Assembly (NCBI GenBank): GCA_041946755.1
Contig: JBHGBB010000044.1
Coordinates: 1 to 20,817 of the forward strand
Reading direction: 5' to 3'
DNA: 20,817 bases
Origin: JBHGBB01 sp041946755
GTDB lineage: Bacteria; UBP4; UBA4092; JAOAEQ01
Each line of letters opens with the position of its first letter. The stretch's first letter is position 1. The notes under the pieces were generated by a model. The model was not told the DNA's origin. It did not search any database and saw only the letters and a list, made by a program, of their open reading frames with translations. Shown one piece after another: positions 7,853 through 15,140 of the stretch. A program made the translations under genes and the position numbers.

Positions 7853-8006
7853 AATTACCTCCTTTTATTAAATAATTTTTAACTACAAGTAATGTACAAC
7901 TTTTATATGGCCTTCACAATTAAAAAGTAAAGGATTTACTATTGTTGCAACGTATAAAACCAACCGGATGTCAAGGAATTATTCTCAATTTAAATGTATA
8001 TCTTTT

Positions 8007-9779
8007 TTATTCTTTTACCATAAATTGTTTAAGGATTCGGATAATTTCAGTATGTCCTTCTTTTTTAGCCCAGGATAACGCAGTTTGCTTGCGTTTGGTT
8101 TTCAAATCCACGGCAGCTCCTTTTGCTAAGAGCAGTTTAACGGTATCAGTTCTACCGCATCGGGCAGCCCACATTAGCGCGGTTTCGCCATAATTATTAG
8201 TTGCATTAATCTTCGCGCCGTTAACTAGCAGTGTTTGAACAACTCGATTATTCCCAAGAGCAGACGCAAACATCAATGGCGTCCAGCCCAGATAATCGCG
8301 CGAATCGATATTTGCTCCATGCTGGAGTAAGGTATTTACTGCTTCGGTACTATCAACATGAACAGCAATAAAGAGTCCTGTTTCTCCGAAAGAATTTTTG
8401 GTATTCGGATCAACGCCGGCAGTAAATAAGATTTTGGCTATAACCGGTTTTGCTAAAGCATAAGGAATAACTGAATTATAAGAATGGTCTTTTTCATACA
8501 ATTTTACACTAGGGGATAATAATAATTTAATGATTTTGATTATATCAGTGTCGACGGTATTATATTGCATCAAGGCATAGGTTAACGCGGTTTCACCATT
8601 ATTATCTTGCGCATGAATATCAGCTCCATGTGTTATCAGCAGGTCAACGATATCGAAATCGCCTTTACTAGCTGCTCGCATTAATGCTGTCGCACCGGAA
8701 TTATCTTTCGCATTAATATTAGCACCGTATGCTAATAATAAAGGTATCGCAGCCGTATCTGCAGACATTAACGCGGTGGCGCCACTAATATTATCATGTG
8801 CGTTAACCTCTACACCTTTGGCGAGTATTTGCTTAACCGTTTTAAGGTCTTGCTGCGAAACCGCTTCCATTAAAAGAGTGAGGTGCCGATCGAATGGGAT
8901 TTCGGTATCGGCAGAATATAGTTTTCCCGTAATCAATCCAATGTGCTTATTCGCCTTCTTTTTCCAATCTTTGATATCAAATCCGTTGCCATTGATATTA
9001 TCAGAATAATCAGTAATAACCTTTTTATATTCTTCGATAGCTTTATTTTTTAGTCCATTATTTTGATAGAGTTCGCTGATACGATATTGCGCATCGGCTT
9101 TATTGTATAATATCCAATATCGGTCTCTCTGATCCGGAATAGAAAATTGTTTAGAAATAAGTTCTTTATAAGTTGCGATAGCTGCGGTGGTATCGCCGAT
9201 GTTAGTTTGGCATTCTCCGAGTCGCAGTTTATTTCGGGTATAAAACGAGGGTAAAGCTTTAATTAACTGGCTATCCGGGAAATGATATATCGACCATTGC
9301 GAGAATACTTCTTGATATTGTTTAATCGCTGCCGGATAGTTTTCCATAGAAGAATACATCCCGGCGAGCCGAAGCTTTACCGTAAACGCTTCCAGATTAG
9401 TACTATTGTTGGCAATAATTTCAGCCGCGGTTTCTTCCGCTTTCTGATACATGGCCTTTGCCTGATCGGGATTTCCGAGCTTTTTATAAGTTTCAGCTTT
9501 CTTTGCGTATCCGACGATGCTTAACCAACGACCGGGATTTTGATCGATTAAAGACTGGGAACGATCTAGAGATGCATGCAGCATCTTCATCTCTTCTTGA
9601 TGTTTAGCCGAATCGATAGATGCCTGCGATTCCGCCGGTTTCGATGGCGCCGCCGCGTTAAATCGCCGAATCTCTTCCTTAGTAGCTTGATTCAATCGTG
9701 GACCCTCTTGCCCATAACTTTGAGTGAAATTAAAACAGAGTAGACTAACAAAAGATAAATATATTATTGATTGTTTCAT
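8007..9779 (-). CDS. Secreted TPR and ankyrin-repeat protein
   Basis: A 590-residue protein with a signal peptide (about residues 1-23, ending SYGQ). Its middle is helical and TPR-like, including residues about 91-122 (YAKKAETYKKLGNPDQAKAMYQKA), 134-165, 185-212 and 228-258 (RISELYQNNGLKNKAIEEYKKV). At least seven ankyrin repeats follow from about 298 to the end: clear units begin near residues 298, 333, 362, 395, 464, 497, 530 and 563, with the pattern G.TALM.AA..G...IV.LL...GA.I...D. The segment around 425-455 is a degenerate repeat. Both modules mediate protein contacts; no catalytic domain is seen. The start at 9779 is supported by AAGGAGG (9789-9795) 9 bases upstream. The gene lies 56 bases downstream of the zinc-ribbon/pseudopilin-like gene, so co-transcription is likely. 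Confidence 0.88.
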   Translation of the reverse strand: MKQSIIYLSFVSLLCFNFTQSYGQEGPRLNQATKEEIRRFNAAAPSKPAESQASIDSAKHQEEMKMLHASLDRSQSLIDQNPGRWLSIVGYAKKAETYKKLGNPDQAKAMYQKAEETAAEIIANNSTNLEAFTVKLRLAGMYSSMENYPAAIKQYQEVFSQWSIYHFPDSQLIKALPSFYTRNKLRLGECQTNIGDTTAAIATYKELISKQFSIPDQRDRYWILYNKADAQYRISELYQNNGLKNKAIEEYKKVITDYSDNINGNGFDIKDWKKKANKHIGLITGKLYSADTEIPFDRHLTLLMEAVSQQDLKTVKQILAKGVEVNAHDNISGATALMSADTAAIPLLLAYGANINAKDNSGATALMRAASKGDFDIVDLLITHGADIHAQDNNGETALTYALMQYNTVDTDIIKIIKLLLSPSVKLYEKDHSYNSVIPYALAKPVIAKILFTAGVDPNTKNSFGETGLFIAVHVDSTEAVNTLLQHGANIDSRDYLGWTPLMFASALGNNRVVQTLLVNGAKINATNNYGETALMWAARCGRTDTVKLLLAKGAAVDLKTKRKQTALSWAKKEGHTEIIRILKQFMVKE

Positions 9780-9835
9780 AATCTACTTCCTCCTTGATAA
9801 ACGTAAATCAATTTAAAGAGTTATTATTGCATCGA

Positions 9836-10600
9836 TTAAGGCCCTAACCGCCAGACATCCCCGGAACTGACAGTACCATTCGTCGGGTCGTAGGTTCCGG
9901 TAGCCGTATTCAGGTTTTGCCAATAGGGATCGGCAGGATTATATTGCGAAATATCCAAATCCATTTTCTTATCCGGGCCGATGCTCGTGATAATCCAATA
10001 GGTTTTCGTGGTATCCTGCCCCGGGCCAGCAAAATAATGGTACCTTTGTTTCTGTTTACCTGAGAAAGGATCGAATGGTAATTGGGTTAAATAGGATATC
10101 GGAGTAGTTAGAGTATGCGGAATAACCGGATTCCCTTGGTTATCATAATCCGGTGCTGGATAGGTCTTATGTTCTTTATAATAAGCTTCTAACGCGGTTG
10201 CAGCCTGATTCTGTTCGCCTTTAGCGCGAGATACCTTACTGCGATCTTGTGCAGCGAAATAACTTGGGACGAAATCGAAAATAGATAAGAATATTAAAAA
10301 AGCCAGTACAATGCAATTGATAAGCAACCCCGCAGAAGCATATTTTTTACTGGATTTCGATGATTTCCCTTTTTTTATTCTCCTTAATTCAATCAGATTA
10401 AGAATCAAGGGAATGAAAAATAAACAGCAGAACGCTATACTGATAATACTAAGAATAAATCCGGTCAAGGCGAGTCCGGAAGGTTTTTCTTCCTTATTCT
10501 GCGTTTCTATCTCGGTGGCAGGTGGTTCTATTGCAATTCCGCACTTCGGGCAAACGCTGGTTCTTTCAGGAATATCTTGATTGCATTTCGGACATTGCAT
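9836..10600 (-). CDS. Zinc-ribbon, DUF4190-like membrane protein with pseudopilin-like C-terminus
   Basis: A 254-residue mosaic. Residues 3-20 form a zinc ribbon with two CPKC knuckles (C3/C6 and C17/C20). Two membrane helices follow (about 43-72 and 88-111) separated by a basic loop (ELRRIKKGKSSKSSKK), a DUF4190-like arrangement. Residues about 120-254 resemble GspG-type pseudopilins: a helix with ALEAYYKEHKTYP, then LTQLPFDPFSGK, IITSIGPDKKMD, and a C-terminal SGDVWRLGP. No prepilin peptidase site or type IV pilin N-terminus is present, so it is unlikely to be assembled as a true pilin. The pseudopilin-like part should be outside the inner membrane and the zinc ribbon inside. The Shine-Dalgarno is weak (AAGGAAT near 10607-10613). 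Function unknown. Confidence 0.82.
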   Translation of the reverse strand: MQCPKCNQDIPERTSVCPKCGIAIEPPATEIETQNKEEKPSGLALTGFILSIISIAFCCLFFIPLILNLIELRRIKKGKSSKSSKKYASAGLLINCIVLAFLIFLSIFDFVPSYFAAQDRSKVSRAKGEQNQAATALEAYYKEHKTYPAPDYDNQGNPVIPHTLTTPISYLTQLPFDPFSGKQKQRYHYFAGPGQDTTKTYWIITSIGPDKKMDLDISQYNPADPYWQNLNTATGTYDPTNGTVSSGDVWRLGP

Positions 10601-10658
10601 AGTTCTATTCCTTTCAATAAGGTATCGAACCGTTAATAGGGATAAATATTTGAGTTGA

Positions 10659-10688
10659 ATTATAGTATATCCTGCTACCAGACTTCAA
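10659..10688 (-). promoter_or_regulatory. Candidate sigma-70-type promoter for the zinc-ribbon gene
   Basis: On the minus strand TTGAAG (10683-10688) is followed after 18 bases by a consensus TATAAT (10659-10664). Transcription would begin near 10652, giving a leader of about 50 bases before the ATG at 10600. It could also drive the downstream ankyrin and TPR genes. This is pattern matching only. Confidence 0.4.
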
Positions 10689-10838
10689 TATGATAACGGT
10701 TGCCCAGTTTAAAAGGTTTAGTCAGGTGAGTTATAAATGTAAGTAATGATGCTGATTGTGCGAGGTGAAAAGGTGACTATCATTGGAGAGATTGAATGCC
10801 ACCCATAATCCAATATCTTGAAAAACATAACCTCTAGT

Positions 10839-11852
10839 CTATTTTGCCGGATAATATGCAAATCCTTCCCATGGCGGAAAGGAAACACCCATTAACGACT
10901 TTTTAGTTTGATTTTTAAGATCTACTAATGCGAGGTGATAATAATCGATCCCTAATTCGTAATTGTCGATTCCAAAAAAGGATAGGAGTGGATATCCGCT
11001 GAAATGCAGAAATAAATATCGCCCACTTTCATCCGAAACCGGTGGTAAAAAAGTTTCGATGATATTATGTGACCGATATATGAGTTTAGGTTTGGTTGCC
11101 TTGAAGGTAGTCGTATATGCATAAGCTATGATCGATTTTTTATCGCGATAACAGATAATTCTTTTTCCATCCGGAGCCCAGGCGGCACCGAATCCTTTAC
11201 CGACATACCATTTCTTTTTACCGTCTGGTGTAATAATCCATATGGTAGAGTCAGCAGCGGTTATAGCTAAATATTTATCATCGGGAGACCAACTCGGTGG
11301 ATAAGCAGCTAAAGATAGATGCGATGCGATAATTACAGGATTAATATAAGGTAACTCAATGAGACCGATATCATATAGATTATTAGAATGGGGTGTATTA
11401 ATCAAAAAAGCTAAACTAGTGGTATGGTTCGAAAATGCCGGATGAGTGTACGAACCATTCTGCGGAGAATAGAGATGAGTAATGGTTTTACTGGATAGGA
11501 TATCTTTAATAATAATTCCAGTATCATCGACGAATGATATGAAATTTAGTTGACGGCTTATATTGGGATACAGGAGATTGGCGCCGTTTGAAATTGCTTT
11601 TTCAATTGCAGAATAGGCTGACTTCGAATGAGAGGTATTTATTGTTAAGTCATATACTGTTTTTTTTCGTTGCGTTTCATAAAGACTATTCAATGGAATT
11701 TTCCTAATTGAATATGCATCGGAATAATAAAGATATCCTTGAGGTAAACTATTATTATCGTTACCGGTAGAACTACTATTAATGTTTAACCAAAAGAGTT
11801 GTACTATTCCAAGGATAATTAACGCTATACTGCGGATAACTCTTTTTTTCAT
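10839..11852 (-). CDS. Secreted or membrane-anchored TolB/PD40-like beta-propeller protein
   Basis: A 337-residue protein. Residues 1-24 are a hydrophobic export signal or anchor (VIRSIALIILGIVQLFWL). The rest shows repeated short blades of the TolB/PD40 type: HPAFSNHTTSLAFLI, PPSWSPDDKYLAITAADSTIWIITPDGKK and AAWAPDGKRIICYRDKK, in which W/F-S-P-D-G-K tags precede beta strands. It therefore likely folds as a beta-propeller outside the cytoplasmic membrane. No Pal/Tol partner genes are nearby, so it is not called TolB. The ATG at 11850-11852 has GGAGAG (11859-11864) 6 bases upstream. The gene runs in the same direction as mutS but is separated from it by 342 bases and has its own candidate promoter. 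Confidence 0.8.
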   Translation of the reverse strand: MKKRVIRSIALIILGIVQLFWLNINSSSTGNDNNSLPQGYLYYSDAYSIRKIPLNSLYETQRKKTVYDLTINTSHSKSAYSAIEKAISNGANLLYPNISRQLNFISFVDDTGIIIKDILSSKTITHLYSPQNGSYTHPAFSNHTTSLAFLINTPHSNNLYDIGLIELPYINPVIIASHLSLAAYPPSWSPDDKYLAITAADSTIWIITPDGKKKWYVGKGFGAAWAPDGKRIICYRDKKSIIAYAYTTTFKATKPKLIYRSHNIIETFLPPVSDESGRYLFLHFSGYPLLSFFGIDNYELGIDYYHLALVDLKNQTKKSLMGVSFPPWEGFAYYPAK

Positions 11853-11888
11853 GTATGTCTCTCCAGATATATAAATAAATTTACGATA

Positions 11889-11917
11889 ATGATATAGCTT
11901 ACTGCTGACTTTTGCAA
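11889..11917 (-). promoter_or_regulatory. Candidate sigma-70-type promoter for the beta-propeller gene
   Basis: On the minus strand TTGCAA (11912-11917) is followed after exactly 17 bases by TATCAT (11889-11894), 29 bases or so before the likely Shine-Dalgarno/ATG region. Both hexamers match the consensus at four or more positions. No experimental support. Confidence 0.4.
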
Positions 11918-11963
11918 CTAAAAGATGAAATGGATATATTTATTAAGCCAACCGGTTAAATCG

Positions 11964-12097
11964 ATTGCTTTAATAGCAATTCGGATCAGATTGGCAGGCT
12001 GCCAAACTGATTTGGTACCGGGGAAGACCTAGTGTGGGTCGAAGGCACACTAGGTCCTCTCCCTACCAGCAGGTAACCCTATGCCAAAATGGCATAG
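11964..12097. other. Cluster of four strong inverted repeats (candidate structured RNA or element)
   Basis: Four hairpins lie in a row between mutS and the propeller gene. First, ATTGCT/AGCAAT (11964-11980). Second, TCAG-A-TTGGCA/TGCCAA-A-CTGA (11986-12010). Third, a stacked stem at 12014-12067: GGTA/TACC, GGGA/TCCC and a perfect 11-bp GACCTAGTGTG/CACACTAGGTC around a 9-nt loop. Fourth, CTATGCCA-AAA-TGGCATAG (12079-12097), a perfect 8-bp stem. None is followed by a T-tract on either strand, and I recognise no known riboswitch core. The strand is undetermined. The region 11853-12194 holds no convincing gene. Confidence 0.6.
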
Positions 12098-12162
12098 TCG
12101 GAGAATCAAGTTACTCAAGTGTGAGGAAATTTCAGCGGATAAGCGAGTTAAATAGAGATAAC

Positions 12163-12200
12163 TTTCGTGATTTCAATATTTCGTGCTTTCGTGGTTATCC
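12163..12200. repeat. CACGAAA-type repeat overlapping the mutS stop codon
   Basis: On the plus strand TTTCGTGATTTC, ATTTCGTG and CTTTCGTGGTTAT follow each other. The same words recur upstream of mutS at 15035-15052. The mutS stop codon (12195-12197, TAA on the minus strand) falls inside this repeat, in the sequence GGATAACCACGAAAG. Confidence 0.65.
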
Positions 12201-14903
12201 TTTTTTCAGTTTCTCTTGTAGTTCCTGAAGTTTCTGCAGGGCTTGTAAAGGGGTAAGGTTAGATAAATCAATAGATTTCAGTTCATCCATCACCGGATGG
12301 GTAACGAAATCGAAGAAAGACAGCTGAACCGAAGGGGCATCTAATCTAACTTTCCCTAGTTCAGGATGCGTCGATGCCAATTCATTTTTCGCCGTCTGGC
12401 TATATTTCTCTAAATCGATGAGCACTTCTTTCGCCCGGGTGATAACCGAAATCGGTAACCCGGCTAACCGGGCGACTGCAATCCCATAACTTTTATCGCA
12501 AGGGCCGGAAACGATTTTATGCAAGAAAATAACTTTATCCTGCCATTCCCGAACCGCAACATTATAATTCTTGATCCCGGGAAGAACCGTAGCCAATTGC
12601 GTTAGTTCATGGTAATGGGTAGCGAAGAGGGTGCGCGATTGCAGGTTATCGTGGATAAATTCCGCTACCGCCCAAGCGATTGATAAACCATCGAAAGTAC
12701 TGGTACCTCTTCCGATTTCATCCAGAACTAATAGACTACGGGAAGTAGCGTTATGCAGAATATTTGCGGTTTCGTTCATCTCAACCATGAAAGTCGATTC
12801 CCCGCGCAACAGGTTATCCGCTGCTCCAACCCGGGTGAAAATCCGGTCAACCAGACCCAGTTTAGCAGATTTCGCCGGAACGAATGAGCCGATCTGTCCC
12901 ATAAGCGCAATCAGTGCTACCTGCCGGATATAGGTCGATTTGCCTGCCATATTCGGTCCGGTAATCAGTAGTAATCGGTTCTCGGTGGTATCGGTATAGG
13001 TATCGTTCGGAACGAACTGCTGTTCGGATAAGAATCGTTCAATCACCGGATGCCGGCCGTCTTTGATATCAATAATCGGCTCTTCAGTTAATGCCGGTAA
13101 ATTATAATCATACCGAATCGCAATCTCTGCAAAGGTGGTGATGACATCAAGGAGACCTATCGCATCCGCAGTCTGTTGAATCGGTTTAGTATACTGGATA
13201 ACCTTATTCCGTAGCTCGGTGAACAGCTGATATTCCATCTCCATCATCTTCTCTTCAGCGCCGAGTATTTTCGATTCCCAATCTTTCAATTCCGGGGTCG
13301 TGAACCGTTCGCCGGTAGCGGTAGTCTGTTTCCGCTGGTAATCCGGTGGAACCAAGGATAGGTTCGGTTTGGTAACTTCGATATAATATCCGAAAACATT
13401 ATTGAATCGGACTTTAAGAGATTTAATCCCGGTCCGTTCCTTCTCCTGCGCTTCAAGTTTAACAATCCAATCTTTCCCTGACCGATTGATTTGCCGCAGT
13501 TCGTCTAACGGCGCATGATATCCATCTTTAATCAATCCGCCTTCTTTAACCGATAGCGGGGGATCGTCAACAATCGCCTTGCCGATAAGGTCCCGGAGTT
13601 CGGGAATATCGTCAAGAGCTAGTTGGCTGATAATCGAGGGCGATTGAGCAACCGGATTAATTATTTCGGATTGGATCCCTGCCTCCGCAGGGATGACATC
13701 ATTCCCACGAAGGGGGATTGCGGATTTAATGTCCGGAATAATATCCAATGATTTCTTGAGCGCGAGCACATCCCGGGCGTTCGCGATCCCGCAGCCGATT
13801 TTGCCGAGTAACCGTTCTAAATCGTAGATATTATCGAATAGTTCCCGAAGTTTAGCGCGCAAATTCGGATTTTGATAGAAATAGTTCACTCCCTGCTGGC
13901 GGTCGATAAGTTTATCGAGATTTAATAACGGCTGGCTGATCCAATTTCGGAGTTTGCGGCCGCCCATAGCGGTAATAGTTTCGTCTAATGCACCTAATAA
14001 AGACCCGGATTTCGCTTTCTCCCGCTGAGTCTGAAATAATTCCAGATTATGAATGGTCGCTGCATCGAGGATAAGATAATCTTCAGTGGTATACACCCGT
14101 AACGAATTCAGATGGGTTAATTCCGTTTTCTGGGTATCTTTGAGATATTCAATAATCGCACCGGCAGCACCAACCGCTAGATGCATGGTTTCGCAGCCGA
14201 ACCCTTTTAAAGAAGAGGTCTGGAAATGCGCAATTAGTTTCGGATATGCGCTATCATAAGCAAATTGATAATCCTGATAGGGATATATAGTCATGCCGGA
14301 TTGCTGTTTACAGACCATAGCAATCGGACTTTGCTGGGCTACCGATTCCGGAATCAGGCATTCCCGGGGTGCGATACGTTCCAATTCTGTCGCTAGTTTT
14401 AGAAAATCAGGAGTATCAGTCAGTTCGGTTACCAGAAATTCGCCGGTCGATAAATCAACAACCGCTAACCCGAGTTTTATCCCGGATTTCGGAGTTTCCG
14501 GAATCGAGGCATTTATGGCTATCAGGTAATTATTTACTTTCTCGTCTAATAGGCTGCCGTCAAGAATCGTACCCGGAGTTATTACCCGGATGATTTGCCG
14601 TTTGACTACTCCTTTAGCGAACTTCGGGTCTTCCATCTGCTCGCAAATAGCTACCTTACAACCCTGTTTAATCAATCGGGCGAGATAAGAATTCACCGCA
14701 TGATGCGGTACCCCGGCTAAGGGGACGGTCTGGTTTTTCCCAACATGCTTTTTGGTAAGAGTAAGTTTTAAAAGTTTGGAGCCGAGGATAGCATCATCGC
14801 CAAACATTTCATAGAAATCACCGACCCGGAATAAGAGGATCGCGTCCGGATGCTGCGATTTCAACTGATGATACTGCCGCATTAATGGCGTGAATTGCTC
14901 CAT
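12195..14903 (-). CDS. mutS: DNA mismatch repair protein MutS
   Basis: ATPase that recognises mismatches and starts methyl-directed-type repair with MutL. The 902 residues are somewhat longer than E. coli MutS (853). The mismatch-binding motif FYEMF lies near the N-terminus in domain I, and the P-loop GPNMAGKST is at residues 649-657. The ABC signature region runs NLLRGESTFMVEM, then DE at 728-729 followed by IGRGTSTFDG, and TLFATHYHEL follows. The C-terminus is short (LQALQKLQELQEKLKKG). The start is the ATG at 14901-14903, giving MEQFTPLMRQYHQLK, the usual MutS N-terminus. A frame opening at 14990 would add 29 residues encoded by a TCGAATA array and is rejected. Residues about 395-412 (VIPAEAGIQ) are encoded by a palindromic repeat. 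No Shine-Dalgarno is evident. Confidence 0.96.
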   Translation of the reverse strand: MEQFTPLMRQYHQLKSQHPDAILLFRVGDFYEMFGDDAILGSKLLKLTLTKKHVGKNQTVPLAGVPHHAVNSYLARLIKQGCKVAICEQMEDPKFAKGVVKRQIIRVITPGTILDGSLLDEKVNNYLIAINASIPETPKSGIKLGLAVVDLSTGEFLVTELTDTPDFLKLATELERIAPRECLIPESVAQQSPIAMVCKQQSGMTIYPYQDYQFAYDSAYPKLIAHFQTSSLKGFGCETMHLAVGAAGAIIEYLKDTQKTELTHLNSLRVYTTEDYLILDAATIHNLELFQTQREKAKSGSLLGALDETITAMGGRKLRNWISQPLLNLDKLIDRQQGVNYFYQNPNLRAKLRELFDNIYDLERLLGKIGCGIANARDVLALKKSLDIIPDIKSAIPLRGNDVIPAEAGIQSEIINPVAQSPSIISQLALDDIPELRDLIGKAIVDDPPLSVKEGGLIKDGYHAPLDELRQINRSGKDWIVKLEAQEKERTGIKSLKVRFNNVFGYYIEVTKPNLSLVPPDYQRKQTTATGERFTTPELKDWESKILGAEEKMMEMEYQLFTELRNKVIQYTKPIQQTADAIGLLDVITTFAEIAIRYDYNLPALTEEPIIDIKDGRHPVIERFLSEQQFVPNDTYTDTTENRLLLITGPNMAGKSTYIRQVALIALMGQIGSFVPAKSAKLGLVDRIFTRVGAADNLLRGESTFMVEMNETANILHNATSRSLLVLDEIGRGTSTFDGLSIAWAVAEFIHDNLQSRTLFATHYHELTQLATVLPGIKNYNVAVREWQDKVIFLHKIVSGPCDKSYGIAVARLAGLPISVITRAKEVLIDLEKYSQTAKNELASTHPELGKVRLDAPSVQLSFFDFVTHPVMDELKSIDLSNLTPLQALQKLQELQEKLKKG
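13671..13717. repeat. REP/dRS3-like double palindrome inside mutS
   Basis: The first hairpin is ATCCCTGC-CTCC-GCAGGGAT (13675-13694), a perfect 8-bp stem. It is followed by GACATC and a second, weaker stem ATTCCC...GGGGAT (13701-13717). The GGGATGACATCATTCCC join is characteristic of a widespread class of dispersed palindromes that often translate as VIPAEAGIQ. It is in frame within mutS and encodes about residues 396-411. Confidence 0.8.
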
Positions 14904-14919
14904 AACTTTAAAGGCAAAT

Positions 14920-14946
14920 TCGAATATCGAATATCGAAATCCGAAG
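14920..14946. repeat. 7-bp TCGAATA tandem array in the mutS leader
   Basis: TCGAATA, TCGAATA, TCGAAAT and CCGAAG occur in phase (period 7) at 14920-14946. The array ends 17 bases upstream of the mutS ATG. Confidence 0.8.
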
Positions 14947-14961
14947 CAAAACCAAATGCAT

Positions 14962-15049
14962 ACCACGAAAGCGCGAAAATTAGAAAGCACGAAATAAAAT
15001 AATTTATTTTGCCTATGTTCGTGTTTTTATCCTTTCGTGATTTCGTGGT
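14962..15049. repeat. Long imperfect inverted repeat of ACGAAA words
   Basis: The left arm starts ACCACGAAAGCGCGAAAA (14962-14979) and continues through AGCACGAAAT. The right arm, read on the minus strand from 15049, starts ACCACGAAATCACGAAAGG and continues through AACACGAAC. A central AAATAA...TTATTT pair lies near 14992-15010. The arms are roughly 40 bases long and about three quarters identical. Confidence 0.7.
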
Positions 15050-15140
15050 TATTCGGATTTATTTTTCAACATTATTATATCTTATATTTAAAGATACTTT
15101 AATCATTTCTGCGTTTATGCTAATATTTTGAATTAATATT

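Larger units (their letters stand above)
14904..15140. other. Divergent intergenic region between mutS and the GT39-like gene
   Basis: A 237-base region. It contains the TCGAATA array (14920-14946) and the ACGAAA inverted repeat (14962-15049). The AT-rich stretch 15060-15140 precedes the glycosyltransferase gene and must hold its promoter, but I cannot identify clear -35 and -10 hexamers. No Shine-Dalgarno is visible on either side. Confidence 0.55.

Noticed and set aside
7969..7974. TTGACA -35 element between the ankyrin and TPR genes on the minus strand
   Set aside because: The hexamer is perfect but no -10-like sequence lies at 16-18 bases.
12014..12067. Riboswitch or tRNA-like structure
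   Set aside because: The GGGTCGAAGG loop recalls a T-arm, but there is no cloverleaf, no CCA-end acceptor stem, and no recognisable riboswitch core.
11964..12097. Insertion sequence remnant
   Set aside because: No transposase fragment and no flanking target duplication is visible; kept only as a structured region.
12034..12228. Small plus-strand reading frame of 64 codons
   Set aside because: It runs through hairpins and repeats, lacks a ribosome site and overlaps the mutS end on the other strand.
14904..14990. N-terminal extension of MutS by 29 residues
   Set aside because: The added residues are encoded by the TCGAATA array and ACGAAA repeat, and the protein at 14903 already begins with the usual MutS N-terminus.
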